Source: Fluctibacter halophilus
GTDB taxonomy: Bacteria; Pseudomonadota; Gammaproteobacteria; Enterobacterales; Alteromonadaceae
Assembly (NCBI RefSeq): GCF_020687825.1
Contig: NZ_JAJEWP010000001.1
Coordinates: 107,980 to 171,979, forward strand
Direction of reading: 5' to 3'
Length of the DNA stretch: 64,000 bases
Positions 54,000 through 63,997 of this stretch are shown piece after piece. The position numbers and the translations under genes were made by a program. A model generated the notes under the pieces. That model saw nothing but the letters and a program-made list of their open reading frames with translations, did no database searches and was not told where the DNA came from. Every line of letters begins with the position of its first letter. Positions within the stretch are counted from its first letter, which is position 1.

Positions 54000-55058
54000 G
54001 TGAGTACATTGCAGCGAGAAACAGTGCTGGCCGCCGCGGCGCAGCGAATCCTGATCCTTGACGGCGCTATGGGCACCATGATCCAGCGGCATCGCCTGGA
54101 AGAGTCGGATTACCGGGGCGAGCGCTTCAATGATTGGCATTGTGACGTCAAAGGCAATAACGACCTCTTGGTGCTGACCCAACCTGACATCATTGAAGAC
54201 ATTCATCGTGCCTACCTGGATGCAGGCGCTGACATTATCGAGACCAACACGTTCAATGCGACCACCATCGCGATGGCCGATTACGACATGCAGTCGCTGG
54301 CGCGGGAGATCAATGTGGCCGCCGCACAGGTGGCGCGACGGGCGGCGGATGCCAAAACCGCGCAAACACCTGACCGTCCCCGCTGGGTCGCGGGGGTGCT
54401 GGGCCCTACCAACCGTACCGCCTCGATCTCACCGGATGTGAACGACCCGGGTAAACGCAATGTGACCTTTGATCAATTGGTTGAAGCCTACGTTGAGGCC
54501 ACTGAGGGACTGTTGGACGGCGGCAGTGATTTGCTATTGATCGAGACCGTGTTTGATACACTGAATGCCAAAGCCGCTGCATTTGCGGTGGATCAGGTAT
54601 TGAGTGAGCGCGGGGTCGATGTGCCGGTGATGATCAGTGGCACCATTACCGACGCCTCCGGTCGCACCCTGTCCGGGCAAACCGCAGAAGCGTTTTATTA
54701 CTCTTTACGCCATATTCGTCCGGTCGCGTTCGGATTGAACTGCGCGTTAGGGCCTGATTTATTGCGTCAGTACGTGGAAGAAATTGCCACTATTGCCGAG
54801 TGCCTGGTATCGGCGCACCCAAATGCCGGTTTGCCGAATGAGTTCGGCGAGTATGATCTGACCGCGGATGAAATGGCGGCGCACATCCGGGAGTGGGCCG
54901 AGTCTGGCCTGGTCAACATTGTCGGTGGTTGCTGCGGCAGTACCCCCGAACACATTGCCGCCATTGCGGATGCGGTGGCAGATATCACGCCTCGTCGGGT
55001 GCCACAGGTGCCGGTTAAAATGCGGTTGTCCGGCCTCGAGCCCTTTGTCCACGCGTAA
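54000..55058 (+). CDS. metH: Methionine synthase, N-terminal homocysteine-binding part (split MetH)
   Basis: 352 residues equal to the first domain of cobalamin-dependent Met[20 protein letters not shown] at the start, [31 protein letters not shown], and zinc ligands GLNCALG and [10 protein letters not shown], which bind homocysteine. It ends [14 protein letters not shown] then TAA, exactly where MetH passes to the pterin-binding domain. GTG start with GGAG upstream. The rest of MetH is encoded by the next gene after 15 nt. No shift or in-frame stop is needed; the split looks stable. Confidence 0.93.
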   Translation: MSTLQRETVLAAAAQRILILDGAMGTMIQRHRLEESDYRGERFNDWHCDVKGNNDLLVLTQPDIIEDIHRAYLDAGADIIETNTFNATTIAMADYDMQSLAREINVAAAQVARRAADAKTAQTPDRPRWVAGVLGPTNRTASISPDVNDPGKRNVTFDQLVEAYVEATEGLLDGGSDLLLIETVFDTLNAKAAAFAVDQVLSERGVDVPVMISGTITDASGRTLSGQTAEAFYYSLRHIRPVAFGLNCALGPDLLRQYVEEIATIAECLVSAHPNAGLPNEFGEYDLTADEMAAHIREWAESGLVNIVGGCCGSTPEHIAAIADAVADITPRRVPQVPVKMRLSGLEPFVHA

Positions 55059-55073
55059 CAGGAGTTCAGTTTT

Positions 55074-57695
55074 ATGCAGCAGGCCAGTGCCAGCTTTGTC
55101 AACGTGGGGGAGCGTACCAACGTTACCGGGAGCGCCCGTTTTAAGCGTCTGATCCTGGAAGGGGATTATGAAACCGCATTAGATGTTGCCCGGCAGCAAG
55201 TGGAAAACGGTGCCCAGGTTATTGACATCAATATGGATGAAGCGATGTTGGATTCCGAGGCGGCGATGGTGCGCTTCCTCAATCTGATCGCATCGGAACC
55301 CGACATCAGCCGGGTACCGATCATGATTGACTCCTCCAAATGGTCGGTGATTGAAGCCGGTTTGAAGTGCGTCCAGGGCAAAGCCATTGTCAATTCCATC
55401 AGCCTGAAAGAAGGTGAAGAACCGTTTCTGCAACAGGCACGGTTGATCAAGCGTTACGGTGCCGCGACGGTGGTGATGGCGTTTGATGAAACCGGCCAGG
55501 CAGATACCCAGCAGCGCAAAATAGAGATCTGTACACGCAGTTATCGCCTGCTGACCGAAAAGGTGGGCTTTGCGCCCGAAGACATCATTTTTGATCCCAA
55601 CATTTTTGCCGTCGCCACCGGCATCGACGAGCACAATAACTACGCAGTGGACTTTATCGAAGCCACGCGCCACATTCGCGAAAACCTGCCCCACTGTCAT
55701 GTGTCGGGCGGGCTATCGAACATTTCCTTTTCATTTCGCGGCAACAACCCGGTGCGGGAAGCGATGCACTCGGTGTTTTTGTATCACGCCATCAAAGCCG
55801 GCATGGACATGGCCATCGTGAATGCCGGGCAGCTCGCGGTGTATGACGACATTCCTGCCGAGTTGCGCGATGCGGTAGAGGACGTGATCCTCAATCGTCG
55901 TGATGATGCTACCGATCGGTTGCTGGCATTGGCGCCCAAGTATCAGGGCGATGGTAAAGCGGTTGAAAAGCAGGATCTCGCGTGGCGTGAACTACCGGTC
56001 AATGAACGGCTGGCCCATGCCTTGGTGAAAGGCATCACAGACTATATCGAAGAAGATACTGAAGCTGCCCGACAACAGGCAGAGAAGCCGTTGCATGTGA
56101 TTGAAGGTCCGTTGATGGACGGCATGAACATCGTCGGCGACTTGTTTGGTGAGGGTAAAATGTTCCTGCCCCAGGTGGTCAAATCTGCCCGGGTAATGAA
56201 AAAGGCTGTCGCCTATCTGGAACCCTATATTGAGCGGGAAAAAGCCGCCGGCAGCAGCAATGGCAAAATCCTGCTGGCTACCGTCAAAGGGGATGTGCAC
56301 GACATCGGCAAAAACATTGTTGGCGTGGTGTTGCAGTGCAATAACTTTGAAATCATTGATTTGGGCGTGATGGTACCGGCGGCCAAAATCCTTGAGGTTG
56401 CCAAGGCAGAAAATGTCGACATTATTGGTTTGTCTGGCCTTATCACCCCTTCGCTGGACGAGATGGTGCACGTGGCCAAAGAAATGCAGCGCCTGGGATT
56501 CGATGTCCCACTGCTGATTGGTGGGGCGACCACCTCAAAGGCCCATACTGCGGTCAAAATTGAGCAGCACTACGATGGTCCTGTGGCCTACGTACCCAAT
56601 GCCAGTCGCGCGGTGGGCGTATGTCAGAAATTGTTGTCGGCCGAGCATCGTCCTGAGTACGTCGCCCAGTTACAGCGTGAATACGACGTGGTGCGAGAGC
56701 AACATGCGCGCAAACAGCCGCGCAGTAAACCGGTCTCGCTGGCCGAGGCACGGCAAAACGGACTGTCCATCGATTGGCAGAATTACACGCCACCACGACC
56801 AAACGTCCTGGGCGTGCAGGCCGTGGAAGTGGATTTGGCAACCCTGCGCAAGTATATCGATTGGACACCGTTCTTCCTGACCTGGTCATTGGCGGGTAAA
56901 TATCCGCGCATCTTGGATGATGAGGTGGTGGGTGAACAGGCCCGGCATTTGTTCGACGATGCCAACGCCATGCTGGATCGGTTGTGCGCCAGCGGTGAGC
57001 TGAAGGCCAAAGGGGTATTTGGTTTGTTTCCGGCCAATCGGGTCGGTGATGATATTGAAATTTATGCCGATGAGTCCCGCCAGGCGGTAGTGCACCGTGC
57101 TCACCACCTGCGTCAGCAGACCGATAAGCCTAAGGGCGCCAATTACTGTCTGAGCGATTTTGTCGCGCCCAAAGACAGCGGTGTTGCTGATTACATCGGT
57201 GCCTTCGCGGTGACGGCCGGCATCGGTGAAGACGAACTGGCCAAAAGCTTTCTGGATGACGGTGACGATTACAACAGTATCATGGTCAAAGCCGTGGCCG
57301 ATCGTCTGGCCGAAGCGTTTGCCGAGTATCTGCATGAGCGGGTACGTCGTGAACATTGGGGTTACGCTGCCGATGAGGATTTCAGCAATGACGATCTTAT
57401 TCGCGAACGGTATCAGGGGATCCGGCCGGCACCCGGCTATGCCGCTTGTCCGGAGCATACGGAAAAAGATACCTTGTGGCAGTTGCTTGATGCGCAGGTG
57501 CACACCGGCATGACATTGACCGAGTCCTTCGCCATGTGGCCCGGTGCGTCCGTGTCCGGCTGGTATTTTTCGTTGCCCGAAGCCCGCTATTTCGCGGTGG
57601 CGCAGATCCAGCAAGATCAACTTGAAGATTACGCTGCGCGCAAAGCCTGGTCGATTGCAGAAGCCACCAAATGGCTGGCGCCAAACCTGGGGTGA
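55074..57695 (+). CDS. metH: Methionine synthase, C-terminal part: folate, cobalamin and reactivation domains (split MetH)
   Basis: 873 residues: pterin-binding domain ([54 protein letters not shown]), helical cap and B12-binding domain with [15 protein letters not shown], whose His is the lower cobalt ligand, and [16 protein letters not shown], then the SAM-dependent activation domain ending [21 protein letters not shown]. Own start with ACAGGAG at 8-9 nt from the ATG, so it is translated independently. Must pair with the preceding protein to handle homocysteine. Confidence 0.95.
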   Translation: MQQASASFVNVGERTNVTGSARFKRLILEGDYETALDVARQQVENGAQVIDINMDEAMLDSEAAMVRFLNLIASEPDISRVPIMIDSSKWSVIEAGLKCVQGKAIVNSISLKEGEEPFLQQARLIKRYGAATVVMAFDETGQADTQQRKIEICTRSYRLLTEKVGFAPEDIIFDPNIFAVATGIDEHNNYAVDFIEATRHIRENLPHCHVSGGLSNISFSFRGNNPVREAMHSVFLYHAIKAGMDMAIVNAGQLAVYDDIPAELRDAVEDVILNRRDDATDRLLALAPKYQGDGKAVEKQDLAWRELPVNERLAHALVKGITDYIEEDTEAARQQAEKPLHVIEGPLMDGMNIVGDLFGEGKMFLPQVVKSARVMKKAVAYLEPYIEREKAAGSSNGKILLATVKGDVHDIGKNIVGVVLQCNNFEIIDLGVMVPAAKILEVAKAENVDIIGLSGLITPSLDEMVHVAKEMQRLGFDVPLLIGGATTSKAHTAVKIEQHYDGPVAYVPNASRAVGVCQKLLSAEHRPEYVAQLQREYDVVREQHARKQPRSKPVSLAEARQNGLSIDWQNYTPPRPNVLGVQAVEVDLATLRKYIDWTPFFLTWSLAGKYPRILDDEVVGEQARHLFDDANAMLDRLCASGELKAKGVFGLFPANRVGDDIEIYADESRQAVVHRAHHLRQQTDKPKGANYCLSDFVAPKDSGVADYIGAFAVTAGIGEDELAKSFLDDGDDYNSIMVKAVADRLAEAFAEYLHERVRREHWGYAADEDFSNDDLIRERYQGIRPAPGYAACPEHTEKDTLWQLLDAQVHTGMTLTESFAMWPGASVSGWYFSLPEARYFAVAQIQQDQLEDYAARKAWSIAEATKWLAPNLG

Positions 57696-58288
57696 ATCGG
57701 GTGGCAGGTTTACCCTTCAGTCAGGCGTGTGAAAACAACAAGCAACCTATCCTGGCGCATTTGCAAGTGCATTTTGCGGACTGTCAGCAGGTGCTGGAAA
57801 TCGGCTCAGGTACCGGTCAGCATGCCTGTCATTTTGCGCCGGCATTGCCTCATCTGGTGTGGCAGACCAGCGACCAGCCCCATTATCATGAAGGGATCCG
57901 TGCCTGGTTGACGGCCTATCCCAGAGATAACCTTCGTCAGCCGTTGTCGTTCACCGTGGGCCAGGATCCCTGGCCGGCGCCGGGCATCGATGGGGTGTTC
58001 AGTGCCAATACAGCGCACATCATGCAACCCGATGAAGTCAACGTATTGATGCAAATGATTGCTTGCCACTTACCCGCCAATGGCGTGTTTTGTCAGTACG
58101 GACCGTTTTGTTTTGACGGTCAGTACAGCAGCGACAGCAACCGGGCATTCGATCAACAGCTGCGCAGCCAAGGCTACGGTGGGGTTCGCGATGTCGAAGA
58201 GTTGCAGGCCTGGGGCGCCGGTTTGCAGCTACAAGAAGTGCTGGCCTTACCGGCCAATAACCACCTACTGGTGTGGCGCAAGCCCTAA
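57692..58288 (+). CDS. DUF938 family SAM-dependent methyltransferase-like protein
   Basis: 198 residues from GTG 57692, which overlaps the metH stop as GTGA; ATG 57671 and GTG 57701 are alternatives. Motifs: [21 protein letters not shown] motif [37 protein letters not shown] and [15 protein letters not shown]. The substrate is unknown; a link to the methionine/SAM cycle is suggested only by position. Convergent 4-nt overlap with the GNAT gene. Confidence 0.88.
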   Translation: MNRVAGLPFSQACENNKQPILAHLQVHFADCQQVLEIGSGTGQHACHFAPALPHLVWQTSDQPHYHEGIRAWLTAYPRDNLRQPLSFTVGQDPWPAPGIDGVFSANTAHIMQPDEVNVLMQMIACHLPANGVFCQYGPFCFDGQYSSDSNRAFDQQLRSQGYGGVRDVEELQAWGAGLQLQEVLALPANNHLLVWRKP

Positions 58289-59436
58289 CCGTCCTGCTTG
58301 AACGGTAGCAGCGTTGCGGCCTGTTCGGCGTAGTGCTGAAGCTCTTGTCGTTCCGCTGCATTGGCCTGCCCGATGGCATGGGAAAAGGCGGGGTCGGCAA
58401 TCCAATGACCGGAGTAGCACAGGGTAGGTGCAAACCCGCGCAGGATCTTATGTTCACCCTGCGTACCGGGATTGAAGGTGTGGATGTTGCGTTCCAGGCA
58501 GAATTCAATGCCCTGGTAATAGCAGCACTCAAAGTGTAACGCATCGATATCCTCCACCGCGCCCCAATACCGACCGCACAGTAGGTGATCGTCAAACAGG
58601 TAAAGCGCTGCGGCGACCGGCATGTTGTCGCGGCGTGCGATGACCAACATCAATGCGTCAGGCATAGTGTCCGCCAACTGCTGAAAAAACGCCGCTGTCA
58701 GGTAGCCATCGTGGCCGCTACGTTGGCGATAGGTGGTGCGATAGCATTGGTAAAAAAACGCCCAATCCTCGGCGCGGATATCATCGCCGACCAGACGCGA
58801 CACCTGCACCCCCTGATCGCTGACACGTTGACGTTCCTTGCGGATACTTTTGCGTCGCCGCGCTGTCATGCGCGACAGGTAGTCGTCCATGTCGCGATAG
58901 CCCTGATGTTGCCAGATAAACTGCACACTGTGGCGCACGCTCCATTGATGATGCTCAAGTTGCTGACGGATAGCGTCGGGCGCGAACAGCCAATGGATGG
59001 AAGAGATGCCGCGCTCGCCTGCACGCTGCTGTAACCAGGGTAACAGTGATGCGAGCAATTCATCCAATGCGCAGTCCGTGCAGCGTAACTTGGCGCAGGT
59101 AACCGGGGTAAAGGGAATGGCGATCACCCATTTGGGGTAGTAGTCGCGCTGATAGTGATGGTAAGCATTGGCCCAGGCAAAATCGAACACGTACTCCCCA
59201 TAGCTGTGACTCTTGCGGTACAATGGCAGACAGCCGATGAGGGTGTCATCTTGCCAAATCAGCACATGTTCAGGGTCCCAGCCAGTGCCGGGGCCGACAC
59301 TGTTACTGTGTTCAAGAGCACTGAGAAAACCGTGCCGTGTAAAGGGGGGCTGGTCAGGCGCAAGACCATCCCACTGCCTCGCTGATAGCGCGCTGATATC
59401 CTCACAAAATGTAAACCGGAGCGTAGTGTCAGACAT
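58285..59436 (-). CDS. GNAT-superfamily protein (DUF482/COG3146, peptidogalycan-type)
   Basis: 383 residues from ATG 59436. Sequence pattern of the COG3146/DUF482 group: SALSARQWDGLAPDQPPFTRHGFLSALE, GCLPLYRKSHSYGEYVFDFAWANAY, SRMTARRRKSIRKERQRV and AALYLFDDHLLCGRYWGA. Related to FemAB/GNAT acyltransferases; substrate unknown. Its start codon shares the CATG palindrome with recX on the other strand, so neither gene has a separate promoter region; an earlier in-frame start would lie fully inside recX. Confidence 0.87.
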   Translation of the reverse strand: MSDTTLRFTFCEDISALSARQWDGLAPDQPPFTRHGFLSALEHSNSVGPGTGWDPEHVLIWQDDTLIGCLPLYRKSHSYGEYVFDFAWANAYHHYQRDYYPKWVIAIPFTPVTCAKLRCTDCALDELLASLLPWLQQRAGERGISSIHWLFAPDAIRQQLEHHQWSVRHSVQFIWQHQGYRDMDDYLSRMTARRRKSIRKERQRVSDQGVQVSRLVGDDIRAEDWAFFYQCYRTTYRQRSGHDGYLTAAFFQQLADTMPDALMLVIARRDNMPVAAALYLFDDHLLCGRYWGAVEDIDALHFECCYYQGIEFCLERNIHTFNPGTQGEHKILRGFAPTLCYSGHWIADPAFSHAIGQANAAERQELQHYAEQAATLLPFKQDG

Positions 59437-59929
59437 GACCGAAAACGAAACTAACTGCCAGAACACTACTATGACAGAGGATGACGAAGGGATCATCACC
59501 CGCAGCATCACAACCTTGTTGGCACGTCGGGAACACAGCCAGGTGGAAATTGTTCGTAAGCTGCAGGCCAAGGGGTTTTCCGTGTCGTTGATTGAACAAC
59601 AATTGGCCAAATTCAGCGCCAAGGGGATCCAATCAGACAGCCGTTTTTGTGAAGCGCTGATCCGCTCTCGCGTCAGCAAAGGGCAGGGTGAGCTGCGCAT
59701 TCGTGCAGAGGCCCGCGAGCACCAGTTAGACGATGCTGAGATCAATGCACAACTGCGCGAACTTAACGTGGATTGGTTTGCTCTGGCATGTCAGGTGCGG
59801 GAAAAGCGCTTCGGCCCGGCATTGCCTGACGATTGGCAGGACAGTCAGAAACAACTGCGTTTTCTGGCCTATCGCGGCTTTACTCACGAACAATGTCAAC
59901 ATGCGGTTTCTTATCACCCTACCGACTAG
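59435..59929 (+). CDS. recX: Recombination regulator RecX
   Basis: Inhibits RecA filament growth. 164 residues with three-helix repeats typical of RecX: SITTLLARREHSQVEIVRKLQAKGFSVSLIEQQLA, SDSRFCEALIRSRVSKGQGELRIRAEAREHQL and KQLRFLAYRGFTHEQCQHAV. The ATG at 59435 overlaps the divergent GNAT start; an alternative is ATG 59471. recA, the usual upstream neighbour, is not here. alaS and csrA follow as is common. Confidence 0.88.
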   Translation: MTENETNCQNTTMTEDDEGIITRSITTLLARREHSQVEIVRKLQAKGFSVSLIEQQLAKFSAKGIQSDSRFCEALIRSRVSKGQGELRIRAEAREHQLDDAEINAQLRELNVDWFALACQVREKRFGPALPDDWQDSQKQLRFLAYRGFTHEQCQHAVSYHPTD

Positions 59930-60107
59930 CCTGATGATGGCGAACAAGCCTTGAAATTATGGGGTTGCGGCTCCATAACTGTGCTTAACAAGTGGTGATG
60001 CTTTGTGCTATCTTTCGCCGCTTATCTGAAGCATTTACGGGCCCGAAACAGGCGAATTAACGCCTGCGGCATCCCGCAACGACATTTTACACGAGTCAGG
60101 ACCATCG
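59930..60107. other. recX-alaS intergenic region
   Basis: 178 nt. A stem TTATGGGG/CTCCATAA (59957-59964 with 59971-59978) with a 6-nt loop but no T-run follows recX. TTAACA (59985-59990), 18-nt spacer, TATCTT (60009-60014) is a candidate promoter for alaS. Confidence 0.45.
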
Positions 60108-62705
60108 ATGATTAAAAGCACTGCTGACATACGCCGCGCATTTTTTGAGTTTTTCCAACGCCATGGGCACCAATGGGTCGCCAGTTCTTCGCTGGTGCCG
60201 GCGGATGATCCGACCCTGTTGTTCACCAATGCGGGCATGAACCAGTTCAAAGATGTGTTCCTGGGTTCGGACAAACGCAGCTATACCCGCGCAGTGTCGG
60301 CACAGCGTTGTGTGCGGGCGGGGGGCAAGCATAACGATCTGGAAAATGTCGGCTATACGGCTCGCCATCACACCTTTTTTGAGATGCTGGGTAACTTTAG
60401 TTTCGGTGATTACTTCAAAGCTGAAGCCATTGCCTTTGCCTGGCAGTTTCTGACCGAAGAGTTGGGCTTGCCCAAAGACAAACTGCTGGTCACTGTCTAT
60501 TCCGAAGACGATGAAGCCTATGATATCTGGGCCAAGCAAATTGGCGTGCCGGAAGAGAAAATCATTCGTATCAGTACCTCAGACAACTTCTGGTCGATGG
60601 GCGATACCGGCCCGTGTGGCCCGTGTTCTGAAATCTTCTATGATCACGGCGAGCATATCTGGGGGGGACCGCCCGGATCCCCTGAGGAAGACGGTGATCG
60701 CTTCATCGAAATCTGGAACCTGGTATTTATGCAATTCAACCGTCAGGCTGACGGTGAAATGTTGCCGTTGCCTAAACCCTCTATCGATACCGGAATGGGC
60801 CTGGAGCGGATTTCTGCGATCATGCAGAATGTGCACAGCAACTATGAAATAGATTTGTTCGACGCCTTGATCAAGGCCGCGGCTGAGATTGTTGGCAGCC
60901 AGGATCTGAACGACAAGTCCCTGCGCGTCATTGCCGACCACATCCGGTCTTGTGGCTTCCTGATCTGTGACGGCGTGATGCCGTCCAATGAAGGACGTGG
61001 CTATGTATTACGCCGTATCATCCGCCGTGCCATTCGTCACGGCTACAAGCTGGGCGCGGATGACGTGTTTTTCTACAAGCTGGTTGGGGCGTTGTGTGAA
61101 CAGATGGGCGAAGCCTACCCTGAGCTGCTGGAACAACGGCCGGTGATCGAGAAGGTGCTGCGGGTCGAAGAAGAGCAGTTTTCCCGTACGCTGGAACGGG
61201 GCATGCAGATCCTTAACGATGCACTGGAACAGCTCGACGGTGACGTCGTGCCCGGCGACATCGTGTTTAAACTCTATGATACCTATGGTTTCCCTGCCGA
61301 TTTGACCAATGACGTGGCCCGAGAAAAAGGTTTCATGATTGATCAGCAAGGGTTTGAGGCGGCCATGGCCGAGCAGCGCAAACGGGCCCAGCAGGCCAGC
61401 CAGTTCGGTGTGGACTATAACGCCCAGCTCAGTACAGAAAATGCCTCCAGTTTCAGCGGCTATGAGCATGAAGCCGGATTGGCCAATGTGGTTGAGCTGT
61501 TTGATCAGAACGGTAGCGTCGACGCCCTTAGCGACGGTGACAGCGGTATGGTTATCCTCGATGAGTCGCCGTTCTATGCAGAATCCGGTGGCCAGGTGGG
61601 TGATACCGGTACACTGAAAGTGGGCAACGGTGAATTCATTGTTCAGGACACCGTCAAAATGGGTAACGCCATCGCTCACCGTGGTCTGGTGCGTGGAGAT
61701 ATCCAGGTCGGCGATAAGGCGCAGGCTGCAATTGATGCCGAGCGTCGTGCCGCGATCAAACTGAATCACAGTGCCACCCATTTATTGCATGCTGCGCTGA
61801 AACAGATCCTGGGTGACCATGTCAGCCAGAAGGGGTCGCTGGTTGATCCGGATAAGTTACGCTTTGATTTCTCGCACTTTGAAGCAGTTACGCCTCAGCA
61901 GTTGCTGAGCATCGAAAACCTGGTTAACGAGCAGGTGCGTGCGAACCATGACTTGCAAACCCGTCTGATGAACATTGAACAAGCCAAAGCCGAGGGAGCA
62001 ATGGCGTTGTTCGGTGAGAAATATGACGATGAAGTGCGGGTTGTGAGTATGGGCCCGTTTTCAATGGAATTGTGTGGTGGTACCCACGTTAAGCGTACCG
62101 GTGATATCGGTTTGTTTAAAATCGTATCGGAAAGCGGTATAGCCTCTGGTGTGCGTCGCATCGAAGCGATCACCGGCGCCGCTGCACTGGCCTATGTGCA
62201 ACAGCAAAACAATACCCTGAGCGCGATTGCCCAGCAGTTGAAAACGGATCCGGTCAAGGTCACCGAGCGTCTGCAGCAGGTGCTGGAGCAATTCAAAGGA
62301 CTGGAAAAAGAAGTCAGCGGTCTGAAGCAGGCCATGGCCAGCCAGGCAGGCAATGATTTGCTCAGCAATGTACAGGATATCAAGGGTACCAAGGTATTGG
62401 TTGCCAAGCTTGACGGTGTGGAAAGTAAAGCACTGCGCGGCATGATGGACGATCTGAAGAATCAACTGGGTAGCGGCGTGATCATGCTGGGGCTGGCGGA
62501 CGGTGACAAAGTCAGCCTGATCGCTGGAGTTACCAAAGATATGACGGACAAAGTTAAAGCCGGCGAACTGGTCAATTTTGTCGCCGCTCAGGTGGGCGGA
62601 AAAGGCGGTGGTCGACCCGATATGGCTCAGGCCGGTGGTAGTCAACCGGACGCGTTACCGGACGCATTGGCTTCAGTTAACCAATGGTTGACCGATAAGC
62701 TGTAG
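60108..62705 (+). CDS. alaS: Alanyl-tRNA synthetase
   Basis: Charges tRNA-Ala. 865 residues: class II catalytic core with [48 protein letters not shown] and [13 protein letters not shown]; tRNA-recognition domain; editing domain with zinc ligands [11 protein letters not shown] and [15 protein letters not shown]-Ala domain with [15 protein letters not shown]. Length is typical. csrA follows after 139 nt. Confidence 0.97.
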   Translation: MIKSTADIRRAFFEFFQRHGHQWVASSSLVPADDPTLLFTNAGMNQFKDVFLGSDKRSYTRAVSAQRCVRAGGKHNDLENVGYTARHHTFFEMLGNFSFGDYFKAEAIAFAWQFLTEELGLPKDKLLVTVYSEDDEAYDIWAKQIGVPEEKIIRISTSDNFWSMGDTGPCGPCSEIFYDHGEHIWGGPPGSPEEDGDRFIEIWNLVFMQFNRQADGEMLPLPKPSIDTGMGLERISAIMQNVHSNYEIDLFDALIKAAAEIVGSQDLNDKSLRVIADHIRSCGFLICDGVMPSNEGRGYVLRRIIRRAIRHGYKLGADDVFFYKLVGALCEQMGEAYPELLEQRPVIEKVLRVEEEQFSRTLERGMQILNDALEQLDGDVVPGDIVFKLYDTYGFPADLTNDVAREKGFMIDQQGFEAAMAEQRKRAQQASQFGVDYNAQLSTENASSFSGYEHEAGLANVVELFDQNGSVDALSDGDSGMVILDESPFYAESGGQVGDTGTLKVGNGEFIVQDTVKMGNAIAHRGLVRGDIQVGDKAQAAIDAERRAAIKLNHSATHLLHAALKQILGDHVSQKGSLVDPDKLRFDFSHFEAVTPQQLLSIENLVNEQVRANHDLQTRLMNIEQAKAEGAMALFGEKYDDEVRVVSMGPFSMELCGGTHVKRTGDIGLFKIVSESGIASGVRRIEAITGAAALAYVQQQNNTLSAIAQQLKTDPVKVTERLQQVLEQFKGLEKEVSGLKQAMASQAGNDLLSNVQDIKGTKVLVAKLDGVESKALRGMMDDLKNQLGSGVIMLGLADGDKVSLIAGVTKDMTDKVKAGELVNFVAAQVGGKGGGRPDMAQAGGSQPDALPDALASVNQWLTDKL

Positions 62706-62844
62706 TCTTAGCAAAGAATGTCAGCGAGTTTTTGTCAGTGACAGCAAAAACACGGAATGCTGGTGGTGCATTTTTCTGGTGATACTGGATAAATGGGCTA
62801 GTTTTAATAGGGACACAGTGGATTAATGGAAAAGGAGCAATAGA

Positions 62845-63039
62845 ATGCTTATATTGACCCGTCGTGTGGGCGAAACCCTGATGGTTGGTGACGATGTGAC
62901 CGTCACTGTATTAGGGGTTAAAGGAAATCAGGTAAGAATTGGTGTCAACGCACCCAAGGAAGTATCTGTGCACCGTGAAGAAATCTACATGCGAATTCAG
63001 GCTGAAAAGAATACCCAACAAGGGCATTCGGAAGACTGA
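62845..63039 (+). CDS. csrA: Carbon storage regulator CsrA
   Basis: Small dimeric RNA-binding protein that blocks ribosome binding at GGA-containing sites and governs motility, biofilm and carbon use. 64 residues: [34 protein letters not shown] is the canonical first 35 residues, with Arg residues of the RNA surface (RRVGETL and VSVHREEIY). AAAAGGAG precedes the ATG. Likely connected to the flagellar operon by post-transcriptional control. Confidence 0.97.
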   Translation: MLILTRRVGETLMVGDDVTVTVLGVKGNQVRIGVNAPKEVSVHREEIYMRIQAEKNTQQGHSED

Positions 63040-63044
63040 ATTTT

Positions 63045-63072
63045 AAAAGGCTGGCTTGTCCAGCCTTTTTAA
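63045..63072 (+). terminator. Terminator of csrA
   Basis: AAAAGGCTGG, CTTGT loop, CCAGCCTTTTT. Strong stem and T5. Confidence 0.92.
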
Positions 63073-63375
63073 TTTGCATCCGTGGCAAACCCTCGTTGCT
63101 GACGGCTAAATCGACTAAAATGACGCTTATTCGGCAAAATCTGCACGAATTGAATAAAATCACATCACTCGGCACCCTGAGCGGGAAAAAAGGTTTGACA
63201 TCTTTTAGTGAATCAGTAAACTTCCGCCCCACATTAAGCAGAGGTGGCCAGGCAGCTATCCACACTCCACTGCTAACGGAGTGTAAGGCGTGTAGCCTTA
63301 TTTGACGCTGTCTTCATTGCGGCATATAACTGATGCCCGTTGACCTTCAGCTTAGTGTCAGCAGTAACAAAATCC
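63073..63375. other. csrA to tRNA intergenic region
   Basis: About 300 nt without a convincing gene. Two adjacent hairpins occur at 63262-63300: ACACTCC/GGAGTGT (63262-63268 with 63278-63284) and TAAGGC/GCCTTA (63284-63289 with 63295-63300), followed by TTT, possibly a terminator. The tRNA promoter follows at once. Confidence 0.5.
63302..63330 (+). promoter_or_regulatory. Promoter of the tRNA cluster
   Basis: TTGACG (63302-63307), 17-nt spacer, TATAAC (63325-63330): near-consensus sigma-70, with a GC-rich discriminator (TGATGCCCG) typical of stringently controlled RNA genes. Confidence 0.72.
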
Positions 63376-63468
<93 letters not shown>

Positions 63469-63498
63469 TCTTTGAAATGGCAAATGGTCAAAATCGAC

Positions 63499-63575
63499 GC
63501 GTGTGTAGCTCAGCTGGATAGAGTACCTGGCTACGAACCAGGCGGTCGGAGGTTCGAATCCTTCCACACGCGCCA
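63499..63575 (+). tRNA. tRNA-Arg(ACG), copy 1
   Basis: 77 nt with encoded CCA. Acceptor GCGTGTG/CACACGC, D arm GCTCAGCTGGATAGAGT, anticodon stem CCTGG/CCAGG with loop CTACGAA; anticodon ACG (A34 would be edited to inosine to read CGU, CGC, CGA). T loop GGTTCGAATCC. Identical to copy 2. Confidence 0.97.
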
Positions 63576-63628
63576 TTTTTCGCAAAGCGTACTACACTAG
63601 GTAAGACGTTTAGCAACAGACCAATGCA

Positions 63629-63657
63629 CAGTTTCCATGCGTGTGTAGCTCAGCTGG
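63629..63657 (+). repeat. 29-bp direct repeat, left copy, containing a truncated tRNA-Arg
   Basis: Positions 63629-63657 recur at 63775-63803 with one mismatch (T for C at the tenth base). The repeat covers 10 nt of tRNA leader plus the first 19 nt of tRNA-Arg (acceptor strand and start of the D arm). Confidence 0.92.
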
Positions 63658-63663
63658 GTGAAG
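63639..63663 (+). pseudogene. Truncated tRNA-Arg(ACG) 5' fragment
   Basis: The first 19 nt equal the tRNA-Arg 5' end and 22 of 25 match up to the D arm; anticodon, T arm and 3' acceptor strand are missing. The sequence then turns into a ~110-nt hairpin-rich insert (63664-63774). Cannot form a functional tRNA. Confidence 0.85.
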
Positions 63664-63774
63664 CGCGGTCGCGATAGCGATGAGGGGTGACCTAACGTCA
63701 CGCCGAAAGCGGTGAACGACTGACCTTGGACGGTCAGGCTGGAATGCCGCTTCAGGGACGAATACAACGAAAAT
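63664..63774 (+). other. Hairpin-rich insert between tRNA-Arg fragment and tRNA-Arg copy 2
   Basis: Three local hairpins: TCGC-GATA-GCGA (63669-63680), GTGAC-CTAAC-GTCAC (63687-63701) and CTGACC-TTGGAC-GGTCAG (63720-63737), with a possible closing AAGCG/CGCTT pairing near the ends. Not a recognised RNA family. It would be cotranscribed with the tRNAs, so it could be a processed spacer RNA. Confidence 0.5.
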
Positions 63775-63803
63775 CAGTTTCCACGCGTGTGTAGCTCAGC
63801 TGG
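63775..63803 (+). repeat. 29-bp direct repeat, right copy
   Basis: Second copy of the 29-bp repeat; here it runs on into the complete tRNA-Arg copy 2. Confidence 0.92.
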
Positions 63804-63861
63804 ATAGAGTACCTGGCTACGAACCAGGCGGTCGGAGGTTCGAATCCTTCCACACGCGCCA
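63785..63861 (+). tRNA. tRNA-Arg(ACG), copy 2
   Basis: 77 nt, identical over its full length to the copy at 63499-63575, with encoded CCA and anticodon ACG. Followed directly by a strong terminator. Confidence 0.97.
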
Positions 63862-63865
63862 TACA

Positions 63866-63906
63866 AAACAAAAACCCCGGTCATCGACCGGGGTTTTTGT
63901 TTTTTG
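63866..63906 (+). terminator. Terminator of the tRNA cluster
   Basis: AAAAACCCCGGTC, ATC loop, GACCGGGGTTTTT, then further T-rich sequence. A long perfect stem. Confidence 0.95.
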
Positions 63907-63914
63907 TCGTGTAC

Positions 63915-63997
63915 GAGGAGGTGAGAACCTCCTCAGGTTCGACGCTTTTGCCGGGAGCAAAAGCGAACAGCCGGAGGCTGGCCCTTGCGGCGAGGGC
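63915..63997. repeat. Array of four consecutive hairpins at the window end
   Basis: GAGGAGGT-GAGA-ACCTCCTC (63915-63934), CGCTTTTG-CCGGGAG-CAAAAGCG (63943-63965), CAGCC-GGA-GGCTG (63968-63980) and GCCCTTG-CGG-CGAGGGC (63981-63997). The run may go on beyond the window. It resembles a repetitive extragenic palindromic element, but copy number cannot be judged here. Confidence 0.6.

Noticed and set aside
59437..59745. N-terminal extension of the GNAT protein by 103 residues
   Set aside because: It is the antisense of recX and Ser/Arg-rich without family similarity.
62706..62844. Possible lysC or other small gene between alaS and csrA
   Set aside because: Only 139 nt with no start site and frame of useful length; it holds the csrA ribosome site.
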